64,000 bases of DNA from Oscillospiraceae bacterium. GTDB lineage: Bacteria > Bacillota > Clostridia > Oscillospirales > Ruminococcaceae. Within the stretch, counting starts at the first letter, position 1, and every line of letters starts with the position of its first letter. The position numbers and the translations under genes were made by a program. The notes beneath the pieces are model-generated. The model had not been told where the DNA came from. It saw only the letters and a program-made list of their open reading frames with translations, and made no database searches. This document shows positions 47,976 through 57,010 of this stretch, piece by piece. The stretch covers positions 1-64,000 of the forward strand of contig JAFUOD010000019.1 of assembly GCA_017472735.1 (NCBI GenBank). The letters are read 5' to 3'.

Positions 47976-48533
47976 ATGAAGTCCGTTTACATATTTTTAA
48001 CACGAACCCAAAGCATTGTTTCAAAAATTGTCAGCTTTTTCACAAACGAAACATATACCCACGCCGCAATAGCCTTTGACGAAAACCTTGTTTTTCTTTA
48101 CAGCTCCGCCCGAAAAGACGGGCTTAAAATGTTCCCCGCAGGCCCGTGCCGTGAATACTTGAACCGAGGTTTTTACACCCGAGTCGGCAAAACCCCTTGT
48201 GCTGTTTATGAGCTTAAGGTGAGCGACGAGGCTTATGAACGTGCAAGAGCTGAGATCGAATGGTTCATGGAGCATCAGGATGAGTTTAAGTTCAATGCGC
48301 TTGGAATTGTTGCCTGCAAATTCGGCATTGCGTGGCAAAGAGACAATAAGTATTTCTGCTCGGAATTTGTGGCAGAGGTTTTGCGCAAAAGCGAATGCGC
48401 CGAACTGCCCAAGCGTGATTGCCTTATGCGCCCGAGCGATTATATGACCTTGCCTGAAATAACCAAGATTTTCGAGGGGGACGTTGGCGAGCTTTATTTG
48501 CAACAGCAGAGCGTATTATCCTCTATACTGTAA
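47976..48533 (+). CDS. Permuted papain-like cysteine hydrolase (NlpC/P60, YiiX/C92-like)
   Basis: 185 residues without a signal peptide. The conserved order is His first (TYTHAAIAFDENL) and Cys later (NKYFCSEFVAEVLRK), the circular permutation seen in YiiX and Peptidase_C92 proteins, with RPSDYMTLPEITKIFEG at the C-terminus. It may cleave amides in lipids, peptidoglycan fragments or lipopeptides; no target is known. AGGAG is about eleven bases ahead of the ATG. Confidence 0.85.
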   Translation: MKSVYIFLTRTQSIVSKIVSFFTNETYTHAAIAFDENLVFLYSSARKDGLKMFPAGPCREYLNRGFYTRVGKTPCAVYELKVSDEAYERARAEIEWFMEHQDEFKFNALGIVACKFGIAWQRDNKYFCSEFVAEVLRKSECAELPKRDCLMRPSDYMTLPEITKIFEGDVGELYLQQQSVLSSIL

Positions 48534-48546
48534 CCTATAAAAAAAT

Positions 48547-48590
48547 AACCGACTGAAACGGCTGGTCGCCTGCTTCGGTCGGTTTTTGTT
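48547..48590 (+). terminator. Terminator between the papain-like gene and tmk
   Basis: ACCGACTGAA/TTCGGTCGGT arms with one G-U pair, followed by TTTTTGTTAT. A/T-rich on both sides, so probably bidirectional; it touches the tmk stop codon. Confidence 0.8.
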
Positions 48591-49212
48591 ATCTAATTAT
48601 TCTTTTCACCGCTTCAAGCACATCTTTAGCAACTTCCTCGGGCTTGCGAGAAGCGTTTATTATTGCTATGTTATGCCCATCTAACAGAGAGAACACCTCG
48701 ACATACTTGTCTCTTATTCTTGTAATGGTTTCAACGCCCGATTCATAAATCTCGCGCTGGGCACGGCCCTTTTCAATTCTTGCATCACACTCAGCAGGAG
48801 GGACATCTAAGAAAATGCACAGGTCGGGCTGTAAAATGTCGGGGCAGTTAAGGTTCTGGTCCATTACCCATTTAAGGTCGGTATCCATGCCCTGATAAGC
48901 AAACGACGAGTAATAATACCTGTCGCAAATTACGGTAACACCGTTTTCAATAAGCTTTTTTATTCCGCTTACAGGGTTCGAGCAGTGCGAGATCCTGTCG
49001 GCTAAAAAAAGCGAAGCCAGCTCGCATGGGGTGCGCTTTGTCATGCCGCACAAAGCGTCACGAATCAAGCCGCCTGTTGCGTGCTCGGTCGGCTCGCAGG
49101 TGCGGTGAAGGCTAACGCCCATTTCTCTTAGCTTATTCTCTAAAAGGGTTATTTGCGTGCCCTTGCCCGAGCCGTCAAGCCCTTCGATAACAATGAATTT
49201 TCCATCAGCCAT
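48589..49212 (-). CDS. tmk: Thymidylate kinase
   Basis: Phosphorylates dTMP to dTDP. 207 residues with Walker A FIVIEGLDGSGKGTQ, the substrate segment CEPTEHATGGLIRDAL, the VICDRYYYSSFAYQG motif (Asp-Arg-Tyr) and a lid around RIEKGRAQREIYE. Normal length. AAAGGA is eight bases before the ATG. It is divergent from sigK. Feeds the dTMP made by ThyA at the other end of the window. Confidence 0.96.
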   Translation of the reverse strand: MADGKFIVIEGLDGSGKGTQITLLENKLREMGVSLHRTCEPTEHATGGLIRDALCGMTKRTPCELASLFLADRISHCSNPVSGIKKLIENGVTVICDRYYYSSFAYQGMDTDLKWVMDQNLNCPDILQPDLCIFLDVPPAECDARIEKGRAQREIYESGVETITRIRDKYVEVFSLLDGHNIAIINASRKPEEVAKDVLEAVKRIIR

Positions 49213-49321
49213 AATAACAGTCCTTTTCGGTGTTGTTAAAATATATTATATTCTTAAGTGTGAATTAAGTCAAGCCACCGACTAATAGAATAAACTGATA
49301 AAACAACAGGAGAGAGTGGCT

Positions 49322-50005
49322 ATGTTTACTTCGCTTTTAAGCATGATCTTTCAAAGCATTTTGTGGTTTGCTTTGCACATCGAGGATAAGAATACGTTTC
49401 CTAAACCTCTGCCCGCACAAAAAGAGCTTGAGCTTTTTAAGTTAGCCTCAACAGGCAACAAAGAGGCCAAAGACAAGCTGATCTTGCACAATTTAAGACT
49501 GGTTGCACACATCGTAAAAAAGTATTACGCTTCGGGCGAGGACCCCGAGGAGCTTATCTCCATCGGCACGATAGGGCTTATTAAGGCGGTATCGACCTTC
49601 GACCACGAAAAAGGCAACCGCTTTGCCGCATATGGCTCGAGGTGTATTGATAACGAAATTTTAATGTATTTCAGGGCGATTAAAAAGGCGGGCGGCAACG
49701 TTCACTTTGATGAGCCGATTGACGTTGATAAAGACGGCAACCAGCTTACGCTGATCGACATTATTGCTTCGGAGGGGGATTTGTGCGACGAGGTAGATCT
49801 GAAGATACACTCTGAGGAGCTTAAGGCGCACGTTAATACACTGCTTGACGACAGAGAGAGGGAGATTATCATTCTGCGATATGGGCTTTGCGGCGCAAGG
49901 CCGTTAACCCAAAGGGAATGTGCAGATTTGTTGGGGATTTCGAGGAGCTATGTATCACGCATTGAAAAGCGTGCAATTGAAAAGCTTGCTGCGAAGATGA
50001 GGTAG
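49322..50005 (+). CDS. sigK: Sporulation sigma factor SigK
   Basis: Late mother-cell sigma factor. 227 residues: an N-terminal hydrophobic pro-sequence (MFTSLLSMIFQSILWFALHI) that must be removed for activity, then region 2 (NLRLVAHIVKKYY, EELISIGTIGLIKAVSTFD, RFAAYGSRCIDNEILMYFR) and region 4 (EREIIILRYGL, TQRECADLLGISRSYVSRIE). The gene is continuous, so no skin element interrupts it. AGGAG is ten bases before the ATG at 49322; a GTG two codons earlier is less likely. Confidence 0.94.
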   Translation: MFTSLLSMIFQSILWFALHIEDKNTFPKPLPAQKELELFKLASTGNKEAKDKLILHNLRLVAHIVKKYYASGEDPEELISIGTIGLIKAVSTFDHEKGNRFAAYGSRCIDNEILMYFRAIKKAGGNVHFDEPIDVDKDGNQLTLIDIIASEGDLCDEVDLKIHSEELKAHVNTLLDDREREIIILRYGLCGARPLTQRECADLLGISRSYVSRIEKRAIEKLAAKMR

Positions 50006-50275
50006 AAACCTGCAGCAGTTCTTCTTTGAAAATTTGATGACAATAATAGTGTTAAAACCATACTTGTTGATGAATGGTTGATAGAGTTTGCGTGTGATAT
50101 AGTTAGGCGAAAATAGTTTTATTTATAAATTCTGATTGGGGTTGTAAATATCATTTCTTCATCACGGCAACCTTGTTTCTAAAGCCAAATGTGCAAACGC
50201 TGCCAGCCACATTGGAGCAACATGGTTTAGCAAATAAGTAAGCCGCACAAGTCCGTTATTAACGGACTTGTGCAG
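50006..50275. other. Intergenic region after sigK, no supported gene
   Basis: 270 AT-rich bases without a start-SD pair. Two short open fragments without starts are visible (one ending ILVDEWLIEFACDIVRRK on the plus strand), which could be decayed coding remnants. A perfect 13-bp hairpin GCACAAGTCCGTT/AACGGACTTGTGC occupies 50245-50273, touching the stop side of the next gene. It lacks a T-tract, so terminator function is uncertain. Confidence 0.5.
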
Positions 50276-53200
50276 CTATGCTTGAGGGCCTGAGTTTTGT
50301 GACGAAGCCAAGCGGCGATAATACCAACCGGCGGCAGTGTTAAAAATCGGGTCGCCTCCTCTGCCATAACAGTTTTTGTTAGTGTAAATCTCGCCGCAGA
50401 TATAATAAGGCTCTTGCTTGTAACCGGGCGTTTTCGCCACTTCCTCGGGCTTAAGTGCATTAAAAATGCTGTCAGCCTCGGGCAAAAGGCCTGCTTGCTT
50501 AAGCGCATTGGCAAACCAAATTGCGGCGGCGGTATTTTGCCCGCCGTTTTGTTTAATGCCTTGAGGAAGGTATCTTACTTCATCGGGTGATTCCTCGCTG
50601 TCGGGGTCAAAAGGCGGTGAAAAAAGCTTTGTCACCCCGCGCTTTGGGTCGCACAGCATGCTGTATGCCTGCAAAAGTGCACCTTTGTCAAAATGGGCGT
50701 CAAGCCCTGCAAACAGTGCAAGCACCTGCGGCAGAAGGCTGATTTTGCAGGCATCGTTTTTTGTGCTACCCCATGTTTTGCCCGAGGGCAGATATCCGCC
50801 GATATATTGACTTGAATCTCTGCAATAGGCTTTAACGGTGTCACGCAAAGATTTAGCCGTGTGCATGAGCTGTGCCGAGTAGATATTATCTCCCTTGCGG
50901 CGTGATATCTCGCAAAAGCTATCAAGTACAATAATAAAGAATTCGCTTAACCACACCGATTCGCGCTCGTGGCTATCAAGCATAAGCCCGTGTGAGCCTT
51001 TTTTGTCAATGCTTATGTCTATCGCTCGGCGGCAGTGTTCATAAACGCTCTCTTTTTGCGAGGGCAAATCACAGTAGTTTACTGCGATATCTAAAAATCT
51101 GAAGTCGTCGGTCTGCTTTATATATTCGCTTACCGCAAGAGGCAACCACAAATGTGCAAGCGAGCTTTTGGTTCGCTTATTTTTATTAAAAGCACTTTGC
51201 TTTGAAAATTCGGCGCAGGCATCACCGTCAGAGAACTGGTGATAAGCGCACCTTAAAATCTCGGCCTTGCCCCTGGCGGGAAAAACGTCTGCAATGGCGC
51301 AGGCGTCCTGCAAAAGCTCGTCGAATTTATAGCATCCTTCGCCGTCTCCCAAATAAATACGTCCGTTTAAAAGCTGATATTTTGCCCACAAAAGCTCTCG
51401 CTCGTGCTTGGTTTTTGCTTCAGCCTTTTTGGAAGTACAGAACAGCGACGGCATTTTTGTTACAGCCTTTTCGCTTGCACCGAATGACAGATAAAAGCTT
51501 ACTTCCTCGGCACCCGAAAGCTCTAAAACCAAAGCGCAGAAATCAATATTGCCGCTTACAGGCTGTGATTGCCACCTGCCGGCAAAAAACGCTTCTTTAT
51601 CAAAGATAAAGTGCGGCAGCTTGTCGGCACTTATGCTTGCAAGTCTTTTTTTAAGATCAAATAAAGCGGCATATCCCGATTGATTTATAAGCCTTGCACC
51701 CTTTGCTTGGAACAGATAAGCTAAACGGCACTTTCGGTCTGCTATTATTTTAACCTTGCTTTGTTTGCACATGCCCTTTTTAGAAACACTTACCTTAACC
51801 TCGCTTTTAAAGCCCTCACCGAATGCCTTATAGCTTGCAAAGTCGGGCGAAAAGCACGCCGCAGCACCGTTTATAATATCATAATAGCTGCCGTCATATT
51901 CTAAAACAAGGCGCTCGTTAAAGTTGCCAAACGAGGTCTTGCCAAGCGAAGCGTTTTCGACAACGGCACCGAATACCGGGTTAGAAAGAACGTGCTGCCA
52001 TTTTGCCTGCGGCCGCTCGTTGATTATATATTCGGTATTCATAAATCCGCCGCACGAGACAGCTTCTTCCACTGTTTGAGCTTGGGGACTTACCTTTTTT
52101 ATTTCTATTCTTTCATAGGGTTGGCTGTCGGGCGGGTTAGAGATGATCTCGTCAGATGCTGTATAAGCTGCAAGGCGATATATGTCGTTGACTGTTTTGA
52201 CATTAAATGCAAATTCATCAATGGGTATAATACCGCCTTTTGTATAGATGAATCCTAAGGTGTCGCATTGCTTCGATGCCTCTAACAGCTTTGAATAAAA
52301 AATCCGCTCGGGTCTGCCGCTGTCGTTAAAGATTACAGCCATTTGCACCGAAATGCCGGCCTCGCGAAGAACTTTATATGCACCTAAAAAAGCATACAGC
52401 TTTTCGTCATCGTTTTTGTTGTTAAGCCTAAGAATTATAAGCGGAATATTTGGCAAAAGCCCGATGTCTGAAGCAAACGAGGTGTCAATTGGTTCATGTC
52501 TGCCAAAAAGGATGCTTGGTGCAATAATCTGTGCCAAAACAAGCTCTTTTGTGCTTTTTTGAATATGAGGGGTCAAAGACCGACCTCGCAGGGTGTTAAT
52601 ATCGGCGCTTAGCTTATCCATGCTGTCGGCGCACAAAATAAACAGCGATTCTATCTGCTCGGCGCCTGCGTTAAGATGGATTTTTTGCTTTATAAACACA
52701 CATGGCTCGGGCTCTGAAACAAGGCTTGGCGCAATGCTATCACAGTTATTAAACACGTCTTTTACATCATCACAGCCCGAAAAAACGTTTTCTTTATCAA
52801 AGCTTGAATATGCAAAAGTGTCATTCAAAAATCCGATTGCCAATACTTGAGAGCAGTTATTATCTGCCCGTGAAACAGTTATAACACGCTGTTTGTCATC
52901 ACGTTCAAGACGCAGGCTTAAACGATTTCTTTGGGTGTTGTCCTCGTAAGGCTTTAAAAGTGTTGGCTCAAGATATATAAGCAATGTGAGGTCAATGTCG
53001 ATATTTGTTAAATTTTTAAGCTTAAACTGCCTTATTTCGCATGAAAGCGATGGGTGCAGCATAATATTAACGCTTGCTGAAATTTCGCTGTCACATTTTT
53101 TATAGCTTGCGCCGCAGTCGGTAAATTCGCCTTGCATACGGTCGGGCATATCAAGCATTATCAGGTTGCTTTGTGTTTTTACGCCCATAAAAATTCCGCG

Positions 53201-56200
53201 CTTGTTAAACGAAGGCTCACGCGTGATTTCATAAATGCTCATGCCGTGGCTTAAGGCAATCGAAACGCCGCTGTCGGTTAATGCCAGCGAGTAACCGTCG
53301 TTACTTAACAGCTTAATTTTTGGGTCAGAGGCTGAAACGCTTAAAAACTTCTCTTTTGCCAAGCTTTCGCAGACATAAAGTGCCTTTGGCTTTCTTAGTG
53401 CCTTATAAACGGGCAACGAGCGTTCCTCTAAAAGCTCGAGCGCGCCTAAAATGTGCTTATTCTTTGCTGTGCGCCTTTGCAAAATGCCTTTGTTAAGGGC
53501 GTTAGAGCAGCTTGCGATCATCTGACCAACATGGCGCGAGGCAAGAAGCTTTACCACCGACTGATTATCGTTCGAGGTATAGTCAACCGCCTCAAAAAAG
53601 CCAAAATTGCCGTATGCTCCCGCTTTTTTAAGCTTAAGGAGGTTTTCGGTGCAGGCGTGTGTGCCGAAATCAAGCGCCAACATTGCTGAATGAGGCGAAA
53701 CCGAGTAGATAGACGTGTTTGTGGGGGATATTGCTGCTTTTGCCGCACCAAGATTTTGTGTGCGGTAATTAAGGCCCGAGTCAAAAAGGCAGACGCCGCT
53801 TTTGCTCAACCCAAACGGCAGCCCTTTTGAGATGCCAAGCTTTTTGCTGACATAAAGCGCAAACTTTAAGCTTTCATAAAATATTGAGCCTTGCGGACTT
53901 TTTATGAAGATCTCGGGCAAAAAAAATTCCTCGGCACTGCCGTGCGGCGACCCAAGACCACTGTAAAATCCGCACTTAAGGGTTTCTCGTCTTAGACTTT
54001 GCCAGTGACTTTTCGGCACGTTTTTCGAGGCAACAGCATAAAATGAGCAAAGGCGTGAAGCACTCATCAGGTGTTGATGATGCTCGCATCCCGAAGTAAG
54101 CGTTTGGCAGTCAAAGCTTTTGCACATTAAGCCGCTTACGCCGTCATAAAAAACGCTAAGGTCAATCAGGTCTATCATTCTGTCAAGCCGTTCTGCTAAA
54201 ATCTGAGCTTTGTCATATACTTTGCCAAGCTTTCTCAGCCCCTCGCTTAAGCAAACAAGCGAAGTTACATATATGCCCATGTCCTCGCTTAAAGCAACGC
54301 TTGATTCAGCGGTTAAAGTAAGTGTGCTGTAGCTTTCAAACAAACAGCCATCGAATTTGTCAAGTCTGTCAACCGAGTCGAGGCAGGTCTCGACCCTTGA
54401 AGCCATTGCCTGTGCCGTTATAAGCTTTAAGTCGTATGCTGACAGGCAGGAAATAAGATACAGCCCGATTTCCGCCGGACCTGTCGAGTGCGAAATTCTG
54501 TATACAGGTGAGAATTGCACGCTTTTTGGAGGAAGGTTGTTGTCAGCCTCGGTGACATATTCGTTAAAGAACTTCCACGAGTCCTTTGCATATTGCAATA
54601 AGTCTTTAGTTTCTTTAAACGAGAGACGGTGTTCTTTTTTTGAGACTTCGTGTTCGCTTAATGCTAAAACAGCAGGCATAAGTGCAAAAAACAGTGCAAA
54701 AAGCCTTATTGTATATCCGGGCGAGCGAAACAGAATTAAGCTTATAAGCATTGGTGCAATATAAAAGCTCAGTGGGTCGGATGCTGTCAGGTTTTCACTT
54801 AAAAGGCGCTTGCGGGTCAACCCTCGAACCAAAGCCGAAGATATAGCCCAAAGCGATTTTTGGGCGAGTGTCGGAAGCATCACAATGCTGTAAACGGCAT
54901 TTTTAATGCCCCATGCCGAATTTGCCCAAAGCTTTGACTTTAAAGCCGTAAGTGCCAAGGGCAAAAGCCACATAACAATGCCCAAAAGTGCGGCAAATTC
55001 TGCGGTGGGCGGATAAAGAAAGAATACAAAATACATATTTGCCATTAAACTTAAGGGCAACAATGCGTTTAAAAAGCTTCCTATTATTTTCATTCGCGAG
55101 GCTAAGCAGACCTGCCGTCTAAAAGCATGCCCAAGGTTATATACCGCCCCTCGCACCTGTGTTATTTTTTTGCGGTAAAACCGCTGAGGAATGTCGGGGA
55201 AGGTGTCATAAAACATGGCATCAGCCGCCTTAACGCACTTAAGGCTTTCACCGTCTAAAGCTTCGGCAGTGTGTGCTTTTTCCAAGGTGCTTGCGCTTAG
55301 TTCGTTATAATAAAGTTCGGTGTTTATAAGCCCTATGCCGTTAAACGTGGCCATGCCGAAAAGCTCGCTGAAAACATCCTCTCTTTCTGACTTAACAGAA
55401 AACACCCTTGAAAAGCCGCTTGCAAGCGCACTTTCAAGCTTTGGACCGGTGTTTGGCACAATGATTCCAAAGCCTTTTATAATTTTGCCGTCTTTAACAC
55501 GGGGCAGGTTGCAGGGGTGCATAGCGATCTGCAAAAGGGTACCGACTGCGTCAAGCTCGGGGGTGCAGTTGTTGTCCATAATTGCCATAAAGCGTGTGCC
55601 GATAAGGCTTTCGCTGTCGCCAAATATGGCATAAAAATCATGTGCGCCGTTTTGCAAAAAGCTTGACAGTTCAAAAAGCGCACCACGCTTGCCGCCTGCA
55701 CCCATATATTCCTCTTGCGACTTTGAAAAACTGCGCTTGCGAATTATTCCGACATATCTTCCTTTTTCGCTTTCGTTAAGACTTGTAATCATCTCCTGCG
55801 CCGAATTAAGAGTGGGAGTGTCGTCGGGGATCGTGGGTGCTTGTTCGGGCAAAAGGTCAATAAGACATACAACTTTTGCATCTAATCCGCTTACGGTGCT
55901 TGAAAGCTTTTTAAGACGGTCGGATATTCGGCTTATATCAACGCTTTCGCTTAACATGGTGTAACAAACTATTGCAAGCTTTTCGCTTTTAACCTTGTCC
56001 GAGGTTTCACTCAGCCGCCACAGATAATTCGGCTTTTGCCCCCAAAGCACAACGCTGTCGACAATTGCCTTTGCGGCGCAAAGCGAGGGTAAAAACAGCA
56101 TGGGTGCCACCCACCATTCAAGTGTTAAAAGGCTAAAGCCTGCTGAAAGCGAAACAGCAATTGAAAGATAACAAACCGCAAGAATTATTGCTTTTGCCGC

Positions 56201-56848
56201 TGTGCGGTGATAGGTCGGCAGTAAAACCTCGCTTAAATCAAGGGCGTGCATTTTTGCGTGCTCTAAAAGCTCTTTTGCAGCTTCAACTTCATCATTTGGC
56301 GCTGTTCTGTAAATAATACGGCGATATTGACGCTGGGTTTTCAAGTCGCTTTCGCAATAGGTCTCATCGTTTTCGGTCAAATAGTTATGCAAAGGGTCGC
56401 ACGACGAGGTTACAGCATTAAAATCGATCTGCTTAACGCTTTGATAAAGGCTTAAAGAATCGGCTTCTTCATTGCTTTTTAATGTGTTGCAAATTGATGT
56501 TATCAGCTCGACAAGCAAAGCGTTTTTAAGCGTATCAATTTCAATCGAGGTCACACGGCGCTGCGCCATTACACCGCTTATTATCATTATAATTTTTTCT
56601 GTGCTTTCAAAGCAGCTGCCGCTGTGACTTATTATCTCTTGTGCAAGACTCATATCCTGCGGCAGATCTTCTTTTAAAACCGTTAGCTCGGCTATATCCC
56701 TGCTTATATCGGGATATAGATAAGTGAACAGACGTTGACAGGCTGTAAGATTATCTTTGCGGCAAAGCAAAAAATATTCCTGCTTTAAAGCTCTGCCTGC
56801 TTTTTTTAGCTGCCTTAATGCCGCCTGCATTTTAATAGACCCTTTCAT
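50276..56848 (-). CDS. Giant NdvB-like (cyclic beta-1,2-glucan synthase) protein with degenerate catalytic motifs
   Basis: 2190 residues, with membrane segments near 215-265, 590-650 and 690-740. The layout follows cyclic beta-1,2-glucan synthases: GT84 transferase (about 330-590), GH144-like middle (about 770-1130; SAEEFFLPEIF near 973, GFFEAVDYT), then GH94-type phosphorylase (HCRRAIDISI, SKQN-like GSTKNDACKISLL, KQNGGQNTAAAIW, GRGGDPIFNTAAGWYY). But the GT84 Asp-x-Asp site reads IMDNNCTPELD near 424, the HDLxEG site reads TAEALDG near 529, and RGDW reads VRGAV near 564. The GH94 loop GDWNDG with the general-acid Asp is absent (LDSHERESVWL near 1961). It is also 600-700 residues shorter than ChvB/Cgs. 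The reading frame is intact, so it is probably a pseudoenzyme or has a changed activity. ATG with AAAGGCGG. Confidence 0.85.
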   Translation of the reverse strand: MKGSIKMQAALRQLKKAGRALKQEYFLLCRKDNLTACQRLFTYLYPDISRDIAELTVLKEDLPQDMSLAQEIISHSGSCFESTEKIIMIISGVMAQRRVTSIEIDTLKNALLVELITSICNTLKSNEEADSLSLYQSVKQIDFNAVTSSCDPLHNYLTENDETYCESDLKTQRQYRRIIYRTAPNDEVEAAKELLEHAKMHALDLSEVLLPTYHRTAAKAIILAVCYLSIAVSLSAGFSLLTLEWWVAPMLFLPSLCAAKAIVDSVVLWGQKPNYLWRLSETSDKVKSEKLAIVCYTMLSESVDISRISDRLKKLSSTVSGLDAKVVCLIDLLPEQAPTIPDDTPTLNSAQEMITSLNESEKGRYVGIIRKRSFSKSQEEYMGAGGKRGALFELSSFLQNGAHDFYAIFGDSESLIGTRFMAIMDNNCTPELDAVGTLLQIAMHPCNLPRVKDGKIIKGFGIIVPNTGPKLESALASGFSRVFSVKSEREDVFSELFGMATFNGIGLINTELYYNELSASTLEKAHTAEALDGESLKCVKAADAMFYDTFPDIPQRFYRKKITQVRGAVYNLGHAFRRQVCLASRMKIIGSFLNALLPLSLMANMYFVFFLYPPTAEFAALLGIVMWLLPLALTALKSKLWANSAWGIKNAVYSIVMLPTLAQKSLWAISSALVRGLTRKRLLSENLTASDPLSFYIAPMLISLILFRSPGYTIRLFALFFALMPAVLALSEHEVSKKEHRLSFKETKDLLQYAKDSWKFFNEYVTEADNNLPPKSVQFSPVYRISHSTGPAEIGLYLISCLSAYDLKLITAQAMASRVETCLDSVDRLDKFDGCLFESYSTLTLTAESSVALSEDMGIYVTSLVCLSEGLRKLGKVYDKAQILAERLDRMIDLIDLSVFYDGVSGLMCKSFDCQTLTSGCEHHQHLMSASRLCSFYAVASKNVPKSHWQSLRRETLKCGFYSGLGSPHGSAEEFFLPEIFIKSPQGSIFYESLKFALYVSKKLGISKGLPFGLSKSGVCLFDSGLNYRTQNLGAAKAAISPTNTSIYSVSPHSAMLALDFGTHACTENLLKLKKAGAYGNFGFFEAVDYTSNDNQSVVKLLASRHVGQMIASCSNALNKGILQRRTAKNKHILGALELLEERSLPVYKALRKPKALYVCESLAKEKFLSVSASDPKIKLLSNDGYSLALTDSGVSIALSHGMSIYEITREPSFNKRGIFMGVKTQSNLIMLDMPDRMQGEFTDCGASYKKCDSEISASVNIMLHPSLSCEIRQFKLKNLTNIDIDLTLLIYLEPTLLKPYEDNTQRNRLSLRLERDDKQRVITVSRADNNCSQVLAIGFLNDTFAYSSFDKENVFSGCDDVKDVFNNCDSIAPSLVSEPEPCVFIKQKIHLNAGAEQIESLFILCADSMDKLSADINTLRGRSLTPHIQKSTKELVLAQIIAPSILFGRHEPIDTSFASDIGLLPNIPLIILRLNNKNDDEKLYAFLGAYKVLREAGISVQMAVIFNDSGRPERIFYSKLLEASKQCDTLGFIYTKGGIIPIDEFAFNVKTVNDIYRLAAYTASDEIISNPPDSQPYERIEIKKVSPQAQTVEEAVSCGGFMNTEYIINERPQAKWQHVLSNPVFGAVVENASLGKTSFGNFNERLVLEYDGSYYDIINGAAACFSPDFASYKAFGEGFKSEVKVSVSKKGMCKQSKVKIIADRKCRLAYLFQAKGARLINQSGYAALFDLKKRLASISADKLPHFIFDKEAFFAGRWQSQPVSGNIDFCALVLELSGAEEVSFYLSFGASEKAVTKMPSLFCTSKKAEAKTKHERELLWAKYQLLNGRIYLGDGEGCYKFDELLQDACAIADVFPARGKAEILRCAYHQFSDGDACAEFSKQSAFNKNKRTKSSLAHLWLPLAVSEYIKQTDDFRFLDIAVNYCDLPSQKESVYEHCRRAIDISIDKKGSHGLMLDSHERESVWLSEFFIIVLDSFCEISRRKGDNIYSAQLMHTAKSLRDTVKAYCRDSSQYIGGYLPSGKTWGSTKNDACKISLLPQVLALFAGLDAHFDKGALLQAYSMLCDPKRGVTKLFSPPFDPDSEESPDEVRYLPQGIKQNGGQNTAAAIWFANALKQAGLLPEADSIFNALKPEEVAKTPGYKQEPYYICGEIYTNKNCYGRGGDPIFNTAAGWYYRRLASSQNSGPQA

Positions 56849-56922
56849 GCATCATGCCGCCTTTCTGCAAAAAATGCTTCAAAATATTATTGCCTCGATT
56901 GGCAAGAAATATTATATTTTTG

Positions 56923-56951
56923 TTGCAATTTGCAAGAGAGTGTGTTATAAT
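56923..56951 (+). promoter_or_regulatory. Sigma-A promoter of apgM
   Basis: -35 TTGCAA (56923-56928), 17-bp spacer, -10 TATAAT (56946-56951). The -35 box lies in a TTGCAA-rich stretch shared with the upstream side of the divergent giant gene. Confidence 0.75.
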
Positions 56952-57010
56952 TTTATCAATCTCACTTTATTTGTGTGAAGCTTTAACTTATAAAATCGGA
57001 GCTGATTTAT

